Below, in pieces: positions 36,815 through 47,142 of a stretch of 64,000 bases of DNA (position 1 is the stretch's first letter; every line of letters starts with the position of its first letter). Below the pieces are notes generated by a model, which was not told the origin of the DNA, did not search any database, and was given only the letters and a program-made list of their open reading frames with translations. Location: assembly GCF_000741215.1 (NCBI RefSeq), contig NZ_JGYX01000001.1, positions 310,001-374,000 on the forward strand, in the 5' to 3' direction. Source of the DNA: Bifidobacterium pullorum subsp. gallinarum. GTDB lineage: Bacteria; Actinomycetota; Actinomycetes; Actinomycetales; Bifidobacteriaceae. A program made the position numbers and the translations under genes.

Positions 36815-38286
36815 GCCTCCTTCCTGTCATCGGCCGGCCGCATGAACCGGTCGTAGTCATGCAGGTCGGGCGCGGACTCCTCGTGCGGCGTCTCGCCCGC
36901 GGCGATCCTGCGCGCCAGCGTCATCAGGCTGGCCTCGTCGATGCCGTGTCCTTGCTCGACGAGATGCTCGGCGGCGGCCGTGGCCGCCTTGAAGCCGCTG
37001 GCGTCCGACGCCCTGGCGATCAGACGGAGCGTGCGTTGCCGATCCCCGGAGTCCATCGCGTCGATGCGCAGCCGGAGCTTGCCGGGGAAGTCCCCGCGTA
37101 TGGGGCTCTCGCCCCACGCGCGGGGCTTCCTGGCCAGCGCGGGCAGCAGGCAAGCCGGGTTCCTGACGGTTCTCCCGCACCTGCCATACACGCGGGGCAG
37201 CGTGTTCACCTTCCTGCCGTCACGGGTGCGGATCTCCACGTCGAACGCGCGCAGGCCGACCTGCAGCGTCCACCCGCGCCACGACGGGCCCGCGAGGTAG
37301 CGGTTGGAGTCGATCTCGACGTTACCCTCCCTGTCCGCCCTGCGCTCAACCCATTCGACGGCGTCGAACCTGGCTCGGGGCAGTGGCAGCATGTCCTCGA
37401 GGTCGTCGGCGAACATGTCCCGGATCGTCCTGCCGGACCGGTAATGGTCGACGTCGGCGATGGCGTCGCATCCGGACAGCAGATGGCGGGTGAGCTGCCG
37501 GTGGCTCTCGGCGTTGGGCGGCGGGACCATGAGATTGCGGCGCAGGAAGCCGACCGCGTTCTCCACGCTTCCCTTCTCCCATCCGCTGGAGGGGTTGCAG
37601 AACCTGACCTCGATCCGGTGATGCTCGCAGAACAGCTGAAACACCTTCACCACACGGATTCTGTCCCACGCGACCCGGTGCGCGGCGCCTGTGGCGTTGT
37701 CGAACACCATCAGCGGCGGGACCATGCCGATGTGCTCGAAGATCTCCAGCAGCCCCTCGCATACGCACTCCGCGTTCTCCCCGGGCAGGGCCGCGGCGTA
37801 CCGCATGTTCGAATGCGGGAACGAGGCGACCAGGCAATGCACCGTGGATTCCGCCCCACCGATCACCGCCAGCGCCTGGCCGAAATCGACCTGCATGGTC
37901 CCCGGCCTCCACTCGAGTTCCATGAAACCGTCGTCCGGCAGCCGGTGATCCTCCCGCCAGCGCTTCACGTAACGCTGCACCATGGAATACGAGCCGGTGA
38001 ACCCCGCCTCCTCGACCAGTCGGTCGTACACACGCTTGGCGGTATGCCGCTGCTTGCGCGGCATGCGCCGGTCGGCGGCCAGCCACGAATCCACTAGAGA
38101 CGAATACCCGTCCATCCCCGAGCGCCCGGAGGAACGGGCCCTGGGCGCGGGCGAGCAATCCTCCATCACGGCGTACTTGCGGACGGTGTCCCTGGACACG
38201 TTCAGCCGTCTGGCGATCTCGCGCCACGAGACGCCCCTCGCATCGAGAATCCTGATACGTTGTTGTATTGACACCGGTATCGTCAT
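36811..38286 (-). CDS. istA: IS21 transposase IstA
   Basis: A 491-residue DDE transposase. An N-terminal HTH (RGVSWREIARRLNVSRDTVRKY) precedes the catalytic core: Asp in GTMQVDFGQALAVI, Asp in PLMVFDNATGAA and Glu in GWEKGSVENAVGFLRR. The C-terminal beta-barrel and helices follow. All catalytic residues are intact, so the element could still be active. Confidence 0.93.
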   Translation of the reverse strand: MTIPVSIQQRIRILDARGVSWREIARRLNVSRDTVRKYAVMEDCSPAPRARSSGRSGMDGYSSLVDSWLAADRRMPRKQRHTAKRVYDRLVEEAGFTGSYSMVQRYVKRWREDHRLPDDGFMELEWRPGTMQVDFGQALAVIGGAESTVHCLVASFPHSNMRYAAALPGENAECVCEGLLEIFEHIGMVPPLMVFDNATGAAHRVAWDRIRVVKVFQLFCEHHRIEVRFCNPSSGWEKGSVENAVGFLRRNLMVPPPNAESHRQLTRHLLSGCDAIADVDHYRSGRTIRDMFADDLEDMLPLPRARFDAVEWVERRADREGNVEIDSNRYLAGPSWRGWTLQVGLRAFDVEIRTRDGRKVNTLPRVYGRCGRTVRNPACLLPALARKPRAWGESPIRGDFPGKLRLRIDAMDSGDRQRTLRLIARASDASGFKAATAAAEHLVEQGHGIDEASLMTLARRIAAGETPHEESAPDLHDYDRFMRPADDRKEA

Positions 38287-38460
38287 TCCTTTCCTTTCCC
38301 GAGGACCATCCGGTCGTTCTGTCTCAACTCGGGAAAATAGCCGGACCCTGACGGACCGGTGTCGCTTCCGCCACTATCTCGGCGAAATGGACTAAAAACC
38401 ACCGCTCAACTGGACTGAAACACGATGCTCAACCGGCCACAATTCCATTGAACAAACACA

Positions 38461-39630
38461 GCCGCGGCGTTGTCGGGGCTGCACCCCTTCGCGCCCGTGG
38501 ACCGGACCAGGCCGTACCGGCCCATCCGTTCCAGCCATCCCGGCCACCGGTAATGACAACCGCGGTCACTGTGGACCACGGGACGCTCGCCGGGCCGCAG
38601 CGTGGCGGCGGCCCGGACCCGGCATCGTGTCGCGCCGGTTCCGCGTTCGGCGACGTCCCGGCCGTGTGCGCCACGACCATGCCGTCGTAGCAGTCGATCA
38701 TCGGGGAAAGGTACACCTTTCCGTCGCTGGCCTTGATCCCGCGTGGTGTCCGTGAGCCACTTCACGTTCGGCGCGGGAGCGGTGAAATCCCGGTTGACGA
38801 GGTTGTCCGGCGCGGGCGTGACCTCGCCCTCGTACGAGCTGTAGCGTCTCCGTCCGGGGACATGGGCGACCAACCCGTCCTCGCGCATGATCCTGCGGAT
38901 CACCTTCTCCGAGACACCCGTCCCGGGCGCGGCCTTGACCCGCCGGTACCCGTACCGGCCCTTGGAATCGGCGAACGCCCGCGCCACGCAGGCGCGCAGC
39001 CCGGCGTACTTGTCAACGCCGAGCCTCGCGTGGTGGTAGTGGTAGCTGCTGGGCGCGATACCGCGGCAAGCATGTCAGCGACCTCAGCGAATACCTCGGC
39101 CTCAGCCGGTCGACCGGCATCGTCTTCTCCCGGTTCGACAGGCGCCGCAGGTCGGCGCCCGGGTCTTTTTTACGACCCCGAACCGCCTCCCGCATCAACG
39201 CGTTCCCCCGACTCCAGCTCCCGTATCCGCCGACGCAGCACATCCGGGTCATCGCCCAACGGCTCGCTATCGGTTCCGGCCTGCGGCATGGCATCCCTCC
39301 GTTCCGGTCTCCGGCGCCGCCATTCCACCGGCGCGGTACAGTCTCATCCAATGATGCACCGCACCGGCGCTGACGCCAAGCTCCGTCGCCACCTGCTTCT
39401 GCTGCATACCGGACAGGCACAATTCCACCGCGCGACACCGCGTCTCCAACGGTATGGGCGGCTTGGGGACGGCATCCGCATACCTGGGATCGTCGCGCAG
39501 CCACCGTTCCAGACACTGCCTGGTCGGATACCCCAGATGCTCCACCACCTGCTTCGTGGACATCGGTGTGGAGAAATACAACTCCACCGCCCGCTCACGC
39601 TCCTCGCGACCGGACACGGCAACAATCCTT
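38461..39630 (-). pseudogene. broken IS3 transposase, OrfA and N-terminal OrfB
   Basis: OrfA (about 39270-39630) has the HTH ERERAVELYFSTPMSTKQVV and the second HTH. OrfB starts in pieces: ADSKGRYGYRRVKA and DNLVNRDFTAPAPNVKWLTD are in frame, then one or more shifts follow before VVHSDRGCHYRWPGW. The IS21 insertion separates the C-terminus. Confidence 0.75.
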
Positions 39631-39663
39631 CCGCTCAGTCTCCAAGAAAACGTCCGCAGCCCC

Positions 39664-39870
39664 CAACCCACCAGGGTCGTCGGCAGCTTCCCGGACGGCA
39701 GGAGCGCGCTCATGCTCATATGCGCGCGTCCGGTACGTCACCGCCAACAAATGGTCAAGCCGACGCTACCTGGACATGTCCCGACTCAATGACAGGCTCA
39801 TGGAAACGAACTGATCACCGCGCCATGGATGGGCGGAACCACATCTGCGCAACTTTTCGGGCACAAACCC
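39664..39870 (+). pseudogene. 3' fragment of an IS256-family transposase
   Basis: TRVVGSFPDGRSALMLICAR then, after a frame slip, WSSRRYLDMSRLNDRL: the same C-terminus as the intact IS256 transposase at 56289-57476, followed by about 50 bp of the IS256 end. The IS3 element abuts it at 39663. Confidence 0.75.
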
Positions 39871-39879
39871 CCGACTCCA

Positions 39880-40333
39880 GCTCCTCGACCCTGCAGTGCA
39901 ACGTCCCCACGTCATCGTCGTCTCCGGCGCCCCGTCGCGACGCGGGCTTGTCGGCCTGACCGTCGTTCCTGTTCCGAAGCTGCAACGCGGCCATGCTGCC
40001 CTTCCGGTACGTCCTGCCCCAGTTATACACCGCGCTGACGCCCGCGCCGAGCTGTTCGGCGGCCTGCTTCTGTCGCATGCCACCCCAAACCAGTTCAATC
40101 GCCTTCCGCCGTGTCTCCAGCGGGATGATGGATTAGGCCATACGGCCGGCATACCGGGGATCCGTCGCCAACCAACGTTCCAGACACTGCCTGGTCGGAT
40201 ATTCCAGATGATCCACCACCTGGGCCGTTGCCATCGACGTGGTGAAATACAACTCCACCGCCCTCGAACGTTCCTCAAGACTGAACATGCGGAAAACTTC
40301 TCGCTCAGTCTCCAAGAAAACGTCCGCAGCCCC
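39880..40333 (-). mobile_element. IS3-type 5' remnant (OrfA fragments)
   Basis: The terminal repeat CCAAGAAAACGTCCGCAG lies at 40312-40333. OrfA starts MFSLEERSRAVELYFTTSM and continues to CLERWLATDPRY, stops early, and a second HTH piece (QAAEQLGAGVSAVYNWGR) follows in a shifted frame. A second partial repeat (AAAACGTCCGCA) lies at 40340-40353. Confidence 0.75.
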
Positions 40334-40369
40334 TTACGAGAAAACGTCCGCACTTATCTGGTATAAAGG

Positions 40370-42028
40370 TTATTTGCGATAATTAATATAAACTAGAGGT
40401 TTGTATCCGCGCAGACGAACTTCTTTTTTCCATTGATCTAATCTATTTTTCAACATTAACATGTCTAGTTCATCTAATTGAGGGCGTCCTTTCTCATCTT
40501 CAATATGGGTCTGTCGTTCCAAGATAAACCAAAGAGCAACAGAAGTGACAGTAAGGGATGTGTCGTTGACGTGAATCTGATTTTGTTTACACAGTTTTAG
40601 TGCGGCAAGGGATTGGTCGATTGCGTAACACAATTTGGAAGAAACATTTCCGAATTTGACGGCACAAATAGTATGCTCCTTTTTTTGATATAAATCCATC
40701 GGTTCGACTTTAGCTGTGCCAATCGTGTTTGTGTTTCGGTCAAAATTTATAAAATCGCCAGATTTTGAGCATATAATATTAAATGCTCTTTCAGTGTAAT
40801 ACTTATGTTTTAATAATTTAATTATACTCTCTTTGTTGGCGATTTTACAATCTATGTTATTGTTTGTATACTCTAGAATATATTGCTGGTTAATGAATTC
40901 ATTATATATCTGTTCGGAAAAATCAAATTTAGGATCATATCTAACTTCAATTTCATTTATTGAATCGCGTAAATATGTTAAATAGTCTTGGTTGTATTGA
41001 TACCAAACGCCCTTAGAGAGCAAGCACAGCTCGCTGTCGTTGGTGTAGTCAATCAGTTCCTTTATGCGATGCGAATGTACAGGCGTATTGTCGTTTAGCA
41101 CGGTAACAGTGGCATTCAACATCAAGGGGCCATAATCCAATTGATTGTTTGCACAAAAGGATTTCAATTCTTCGTTTGTAAGGGCTGAAGTTCTATACTG
41201 TTTACCTTGATACTTAAAAAGATATTCGCAATCATTATGGTTAAATATTTCCGTTGCTCCGATTATTTCCAGTTCGGAGAAATTAATCTGTGTTGCGTTG
41301 CTTAGGATTGCTTTATTTAATTCTTCGTCCAAACGTGTTATTTTGTCCGCATCTTTTACTTTTGTAAACATAGGTATATTGCATTTATCGGCTTCGTGAC
41401 TAATTACATGCTCTATGTGTAATATTAAGTCTAATAATCCGTCTAAAGTATTGTTGCTGGTTGAAAATCGTATAGAAGTGCCTACTTCAATTGATGCCTT
41501 GTATAAGGTGAAATTGTCAGGTAATTTAACTTTGGCTTTAAGTTTTGCAAAAGATTCGCCGCTGTCAAATTCTAGTTCGTTATAATCAATATATGTATTT
41601 ACTGTTTTGTTTCGGTGTGAGTCTGGTGTTGTTAATGTGGTTGTTTTGATATTGTCATATTCAAGTTTGCGCGCAAACCTGAAGCCAAAATCTCTGTCGC
41701 AAAATTTATCAACCAAAAAGAATGCATTGCCAAACGTTATGGCGTACAGGGTGTTGTCTTCGTTCTGAAAGACAACTATGCCTCTCGGGGCAGGTGGAAT
41801 ACACTTCTTTTCTTGATTGAATTCCTCTAATACCCAGTTCCATGATAGTTCTTTATCTTTGCTTGGAATTGACGTATATAGGGTGCAAGTGTAATTCACT
41901 GTCATATTTCGTTCATTTACTCGTTTGAATGAACGCGTTTCGCCTACTCGTTTCATGTTCGAGCAAAGGTTCTGGTAAAAAGGGACGGACTTATCGCTGT
42001 CTATCTTATAGATATTGATTCCAACCAT
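40370..42028 (-). CDS. DUF6119 / TIGR04141-like sporadically distributed protein
   Basis: About 552 residues, very AT-rich and with codon use unlike its neighbours, so recently acquired. The start MVGINIYKIDSD, the GIVVFQNEDNTLYAITFGNA block with RDFGFRFARKL, and the later TLYKASIEVGTSIRFSTSN fit TIGR04141 (DUF6119), a sporadic family often near restriction or defence genes, function unproven. ATG 42028 follows GGAGTGGGGAATA; an in-frame ATG five codons earlier lies upstream of that site. The gene sits alone between an IS3 remnant and an ISL3 element, possibly cargo trapped between insertion sequences. Confidence 0.75.
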   Translation of the reverse strand: MVGINIYKIDSDKSVPFYQNLCSNMKRVGETRSFKRVNERNMTVNYTCTLYTSIPSKDKELSWNWVLEEFNQEKKCIPPAPRGIVVFQNEDNTLYAITFGNAFFLVDKFCDRDFGFRFARKLEYDNIKTTTLTTPDSHRNKTVNTYIDYNELEFDSGESFAKLKAKVKLPDNFTLYKASIEVGTSIRFSTSNNTLDGLLDLILHIEHVISHEADKCNIPMFTKVKDADKITRLDEELNKAILSNATQINFSELEIIGATEIFNHNDCEYLFKYQGKQYRTSALTNEELKSFCANNQLDYGPLMLNATVTVLNDNTPVHSHRIKELIDYTNDSELCLLSKGVWYQYNQDYLTYLRDSINEIEVRYDPKFDFSEQIYNEFINQQYILEYTNNNIDCKIANKESIIKLLKHKYYTERAFNIICSKSGDFINFDRNTNTIGTAKVEPMDLYQKKEHTICAVKFGNVSSKLCYAIDQSLAALKLCKQNQIHVNDTSLTVTSVALWFILERQTHIEDEKGRPQLDELDMLMLKNRLDQWKKEVRLRGYKPLVYINYRK

Positions 42029-42154
42029 TATTCCCCACTCCATTCGTAGGCTTTATGTAATGTTACAGTTCTTTGTTTTGAATGTCAATTTGGACTTCTT
42101 TTGTTTTTCGAACCTTGGCCGGGGTTGGAGAAAATAGGTTTTGATATGAAGTAA

Positions 42155-43590
42155 GGGTATTCTATATTTCTGAGGCTTCTGCTGTTTTCGTAGGTTAGAG
42201 GATGGGTGTTGGTAGGTGGATGGGTGGTCCTGAGCATCTGAGTTTGATCATGGCGATGAGGTTGTCCGTGTCGCGGAAGCCGTAGGCCATGCGGATGGTG
42301 ACCTTGATCTTGTTGCTGAACGCTTCGATCCTGGCGTTGGAATAGCCGAGCCTGATGGTTGTGAGGATGTCGTCGCGGCGTCTGCGGATCTTCCCGCATA
42401 GTTCGACGATCTCGGGGATGCGGCAGCGGGACGCCCGGCCGATCCATCGTTTGAGTTCCGCTTCGGCCCGTTCGACGGGCTGGCGCGGGAGCGTGCGCAG
42501 GAGTTCCCTGAGCTGCCACGAGCGGTAGAGCCGGCCCTTGGGATCCGCGTCGGCGAGTGTGGCGAGGGCCGTGGATCGGCGTTCGGTCAGGTCGCCGGGG
42601 TTCCCGAGCACGGCGTATGCGACGCCGCGCATCGCCTCGGTCGCCGTTTCGTTCCCGTCGCGCCCGGCCTGGTTCCACAACCGTTTCCCGACCCGGTCGA
42701 GCGCGTCGGTCATCCAGGAGACGATGCGGAACGAGTCGAGCACGCGTTCGGCGTTCGGGCGGTGCTCGGCCACGGACGAGTCGATCCATCCGGCCCCGTC
42801 GCCGGTCACGATCCGGATCGACGCGCGCCGCTCCGGCGTCAATTGTCGGAAGAACAGGTCGAGGACCTGTCTGCCGTGCCCGTCGTGCGCCCAGATCACG
42901 CGTCCGCGCTCGTGGCCGACGATGACGGTGATGTACGCGTGGCCCTTCCTGCGGCTGGTCTCGTCCACACCGATCGCGTGCAACCCGTCGAACATGCACG
43001 GCATCGAGGACTCCGGCCGGCCGGCGACCCGTCTGGCGATGTCGCCGGCGGTCCTCCACGCGATATGCAGGAAACCGCTCACGGTCTTCTGGCCGGCGAC
43101 CGTCATCAGCCATGCGCACTCGGATTCGAAGTCGCGGGTGAACCGGCTGCCCGGCTCGGCCCACGGCACCCGGGAGACCACCACGCCGTGCAGACGGCAT
43201 TCCACTCGCGGGACCGGGCCGGAAAGCCCGACGCGGAAGCAACCGAAGTCCTGGTGCCGCCAGCTTCGCCCGCCCCCGCCGTTGTCGTATCTCGGGGCCT
43301 TTCGCCCGCAGCGCGAGCAGCGCGACGCTCCCTTCCTGCACCTGACGCGCGCCACCAGGACGGGCGCGTCGCGTAGCGGGGAGTCGTCCAACGACACGTC
43401 CTCGACCATCATGTCTTTGACGTTCAGCAATCGCTTGAATATGCTCTTCAACCAAGGCGCTTTCCTCGGTTGTATTCTTGGTCGAAAAACAAACCTACAG
43501 GAAGCGCCCCTCACACCTTCGTATTCAACGGCTCAACGACGAGCCACCACCCACGAAAACAACACAAGAGCCTCAAATTTTATACCGCCC
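42155..43590 (-). mobile_element. ISL3-family insertion sequence
   Basis: Both ends carry GAGGCT...TTTTCGT (inverted), about 20 bp inside outer GGG triplets at about 42155 and 43590. Ends are estimated; no target duplication could be assigned. Confidence 0.7.
42195..43451 (-). CDS. ISL3-family transposase
   Basis: About 418 residues. A cysteine zinc motif (CRKGASRCSRCGRKAPRY) is followed by a DDE core: HAIGVDETSRRKGHAYITVI, TGDGAGWIDSS and the C-terminal GYSNARIEAFSNKIKVTIRMAYGF. TTG 43451 is chosen because GAGGAAAG lies upstream and the frame before it reads into the terminal repeat. Appears intact. Confidence 0.88.
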   Translation of the reverse strand: MKSIFKRLLNVKDMMVEDVSLDDSPLRDAPVLVARVRCRKGASRCSRCGRKAPRYDNGGGGRSWRHQDFGCFRVGLSGPVPRVECRLHGVVVSRVPWAEPGSRFTRDFESECAWLMTVAGQKTVSGFLHIAWRTAGDIARRVAGRPESSMPCMFDGLHAIGVDETSRRKGHAYITVIVGHERGRVIWAHDGHGRQVLDLFFRQLTPERRASIRIVTGDGAGWIDSSVAEHRPNAERVLDSFRIVSWMTDALDRVGKRLWNQAGRDGNETATEAMRGVAYAVLGNPGDLTERRSTALATLADADPKGRLYRSWQLRELLRTLPRQPVERAEAELKRWIGRASRCRIPEIVELCGKIRRRRDDILTTIRLGYSNARIEAFSNKIKVTIRMAYGFRDTDNLIAMIKLRCSGPPIHLPTPIL

Positions 43591-43696
43591 CCTGCCCATA
43601 TCACGATCTACTCCCATCCCATCATGACGTCCGACACGTTCCGCGTCATTGTGCGAACGGACCTGTTGGCCGGCCGCCACTCATCTTCCCGGCGGC

Positions 43697-44824
<1,128 letters not shown>

Positions 44825-45934
44825 TCACCGCACCTCCAGCGTACCCAGCAGGGCCTTGTGGTCGGTTCCCGGAATCACCACCGTATCCAGGTCGCCGACC
44901 GTCACACCGCGGTCGTGCACGATATGGTCGATTTCCACGGCGGCAGGCACCGGAATCCGGCCGAACAGCCTCTTGTTCGCCGGATATGTCATATGGAACC
45001 ACTCGCCCGCGTTCTCCGCCGAATCCACAAATCGGCCACCCAGCAGGCAGCGGAAACTCGCATGATCCCACGTCGCATTGAAATCACCCATCAATACAAA
45101 CGTGTAATCATCCCTTTGCAGCTGACTAATCGCCCCCAAGCCGCGGTCCCACAGCCCCTGATTGCTCGGCCGCGGCGAAAACGGGTGCACGGAGCCGAAA
45201 CGAATCACCGTACCCCCGAAATCGATGCTCGCAGCGGGGATGCTCGACGCTTCGATCGGGATCAGATCTTTCGTCGGCTCGCTCATCGGGGCGGCGCTCC
45301 ACACTCCGTTCACCCCGCCATTGTCGGATGGGGAGGCGTCCGCCACCACCGCATACGGCAGCAGCTCGCGCAAGCCGGCTTCATTCAGGCGGGAAATCAA
45401 CGCCGGATTCAACTCCTGCAACGCCAGCACCTCCACATGCTGCTCGCGCACGGTCCGCACAATCGCGGCCGCATCAGCCAAGCCATTGCGCGTATTCAAC
45501 GTCATGATGCGCGCATACCGGTCATCGGTGACCACGCTCGACTGCGCCACAGCCGACCGCGCCGAGGCGGACAGCGACGCTCGCGGATACAGGAACCCCA
45601 CATGCCACACCAGCTGAACCGCCAGGCACAACACGCTGACCATGGCCAGCGCACGGCGGCGGATCGCCAACGCCACCAGCAGAATCACGGCGGAAGGAAC
45701 CGCCATCCACGGCACAAACGCCACCACAATCGGAATATAACGCTTACCGTCCACGCCGTTCGGTGACATTCGCAGCACCATCACCAGCACGATGCCCAAC
45801 GTCGCCGCCCACAGCAGTGCCGCCAGCCAACGGTACCGGGTGTGTGGTCCTTTGACCGCAGCCGGTTGGCTCTCCGGCCGCGCAGTCTCCGCAGCCAGCC
45901 CAGAACCGGCCCCGAAATCAACGGCCGTTTCCAT
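44825..45934 (-). CDS. membrane-anchored endonuclease/exonuclease/phosphatase-fold protein
   Basis: About 369 residues. Three N-terminal helices (residues about 38-110) precede an extracytoplasmic EEP domain: MTLNTRNG, LALQELNPAL, FVLMGDFNATWDH and DHKALLG are the metal and phosphate-binding segments. This layout is common in actinobacteria and is often annotated as a membrane-anchored phosphodiesterase. ATG 45934 has GGAGGG 8 nt upstream. It overlaps the XRE gene by 17 bp, so the two are transcribed together. Confidence 0.8.
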   Translation of the reverse strand: METAVDFGAGSGLAAETARPESQPAAVKGPHTRYRWLAALLWAATLGIVLVMVLRMSPNGVDGKRYIPIVVAFVPWMAVPSAVILLVALAIRRRALAMVSVLCLAVQLVWHVGFLYPRASLSASARSAVAQSSVVTDDRYARIMTLNTRNGLADAAAIVRTVREQHVEVLALQELNPALISRLNEAGLRELLPYAVVADASPSDNGGVNGVWSAAPMSEPTKDLIPIEASSIPAASIDFGGTVIRFGSVHPFSPRPSNQGLWDRGLGAISQLQRDDYTFVLMGDFNATWDHASFRCLLGGRFVDSAENAGEWFHMTYPANKRLFGRIPVPAAVEIDHIVHDRGVTVGDLDTVVIPGTDHKALLGTLEVR

Positions 45935-46238
45935 CGGCGATTCCCTCCTGCCGGAAGGCATCCCTGCTCCCTTTCGGCCGCTGCTCCGCCGGTTCCACTA
46001 CATAGGTGATCCGGGCACCGACCTCCAAGGCGTAATCCGTCAGCAGGGAGACCAGATTCGTCTCGCCGTTCTCTATCTGGGACACGTAGGACTGTGACAC
46101 ATTCATCCCGGCAGCCAGCTGTCGCTGCGTCATACAACGGCTTTTGCGGAGCGCGACGAGATCTTCCAGCAGATCCCCTGCGGCCTTATGCAAGTCATAC
46201 GCAAGTTCACGGTAGTCGTACTGATTCTGATCGCCCAT
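45918..46238 (-). CDS. XRE-family transcriptional regulator
   Basis: 106 residues with a canonical HTH (MTQRQLAAGMNVSQSYVSQIENG) in the middle and a polar tail. No toxin lies next to it. It is co-transcribed with the downstream EEP gene. A TAGTAT box and a GGGGG ribosome site precede the ATG. Confidence 0.85.
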   Translation of the reverse strand: MGDQNQYDYRELAYDLHKAAGDLLEDLVALRKSRCMTQRQLAAGMNVSQSYVSQIENGETNLVSLLTDYALEVGARITYVVEPAEQRPKGSRDAFRQEGIADGNGR

Positions 46239-46342
46239 TGCTGCCCCCTACTCAAAATAAGCATGAGCAATACTATCAGCCGCCGTTCCGCCCCACGCGT
46301 AACCGATATCAGGAACGCCTGCCGCGCCCCTCGCGCGGGAAC

Positions 46343-46960
46343 TCAGTTGGCGCTGATGAGGGAATCGAAATCGGGGCGGGCGAGCTGCGGGCGCTCCGGC
46401 GCGGCCTCCACGCGGTAATGCTTGCGCATGCTGGCCAGCATCGTGCGCAGCGCGCGGTTCGTTTCCTCGGCGGCCTGGCGGAATGCCGAAATATCACGGC
46501 CGATCGGATCGGCGATATCCTTCGGAGCCTCCACCAGCGGACGGATATACGACGACGCGTCGATCACCGACTGCAGACGATCCTGAATCGTCAACCCCCG
46601 GACCAGACCATTCCGCGCGGCATACTCGCACATATTCGCGAAATCGTTCAGCTGGAACGTGTAACGCACCGCGGTTGGCGCCAACGTCACGATCTGGTTG
46701 CGCTGCGCCGCTTCGAAGCACAGGATCAGGTCGGCCGATTCGGCCATCTCGCGGGTCAGACGCCGGGAGCGGAACCCGCTGGAATCGATGCCGACGCTGT
46801 CCAACATCCGCGCGCTGGACGGATCGATCTGATGCATGTGAAGACCACGGGTCCCGGCACTGGTCACCTGCACCGTCGTGTTGGCCAGGTAGCGGCTCAA
46901 CAGCAGCTCGCCCATGGGCGAACGGCAGATGTTTCCGGTACATACGAACATGATGTGCAT
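46343..46960 (-). CDS. low-molecular-weight protein-tyrosine phosphatase
   Basis: 205 residues, longer than the usual 150. The catalytic loop CTGNICRS is at the N-terminus and the general-acid Asp is in DIADPIGRD. In exopolysaccharide loci such phosphatases reset the tyrosine kinase that controls polymer length, and rmlB nearby fits, but no kinase lies in the window. The insertion between loop and acid (about residues 90-140) is unusual. Confidence 0.85.
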   Translation of the reverse strand: MHIMFVCTGNICRSPMGELLLSRYLANTTVQVTSAGTRGLHMHQIDPSSARMLDSVGIDSSGFRSRRLTREMAESADLILCFEAAQRNQIVTLAPTAVRYTFQLNDFANMCEYAARNGLVRGLTIQDRLQSVIDASSYIRPLVEAPKDIADPIGRDISAFRQAAEETNRALRTMLASMRKHYRVEAAPERPQLARPDFDSLISAN

Positions 46961-47142
46961 GCGCGGGAATCCTTGCTCTCGTATATCCGCCGTATCCGGC
47001 CGGACACGGCGTTATCATGACTCATCAAGTCTACTCCATGCGCGGAAGAACGCCCTCCCGGCGCACGTTCCATAAAACCGGCCGTTCACCGGCGCGTGCA
47101 ACGCCCCGCGCAACAGAAACCGCCGAACGGTACGCCGCCGAT

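Larger units (their letters stand above)
35926..38460 (-). mobile_element. IS21-family element, complete, 2535 bp
   Basis: The ends read TGTCTTTTGTCAAGCTG and, inverted, TGTGTTTGTTCAATGG. The target duplication GCCGCG is at 35920-35925 and 38461-38466. Removing the element and one copy restores the IS3 transposase codons for DNAAAEGFFG exactly. Subterminal repeats with TTTCAGTCC and TTAGTCCATTTCG lie inside both ends, as IS21 elements have. Confidence 0.85.
35701..39663 (-). mobile_element. IS3-type element split by a nested IS21 element
   Basis: Outer inverted repeats GGGGCTGCGGACGTTTTCTT (35701-) and its complement ending at 39663 bound an IS3 element whose sequence is continuous if 35926-38460 plus one 6-bp duplication are removed (about 1.4 kb). 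Left part: C-terminus of the OrfB transposase. Right part: N-terminal OrfB and OrfA. Frames are broken in several places, so the element is dead. Confidence 0.8.

Noticed and set aside
42085..43455. Second minus-strand frame of 456 codons across the ISL3 transposase
   Set aside because: The overlapping frame at 42195-43451 carries the zinc and DDE motifs; this one is Arg-rich noise.
35701..43590. Composite transposon carrying the DUF6119 gene
   Set aside because: The flanking elements belong to different families and the IS3 and IS256 parts are broken, so there is no matching pair of active ends.
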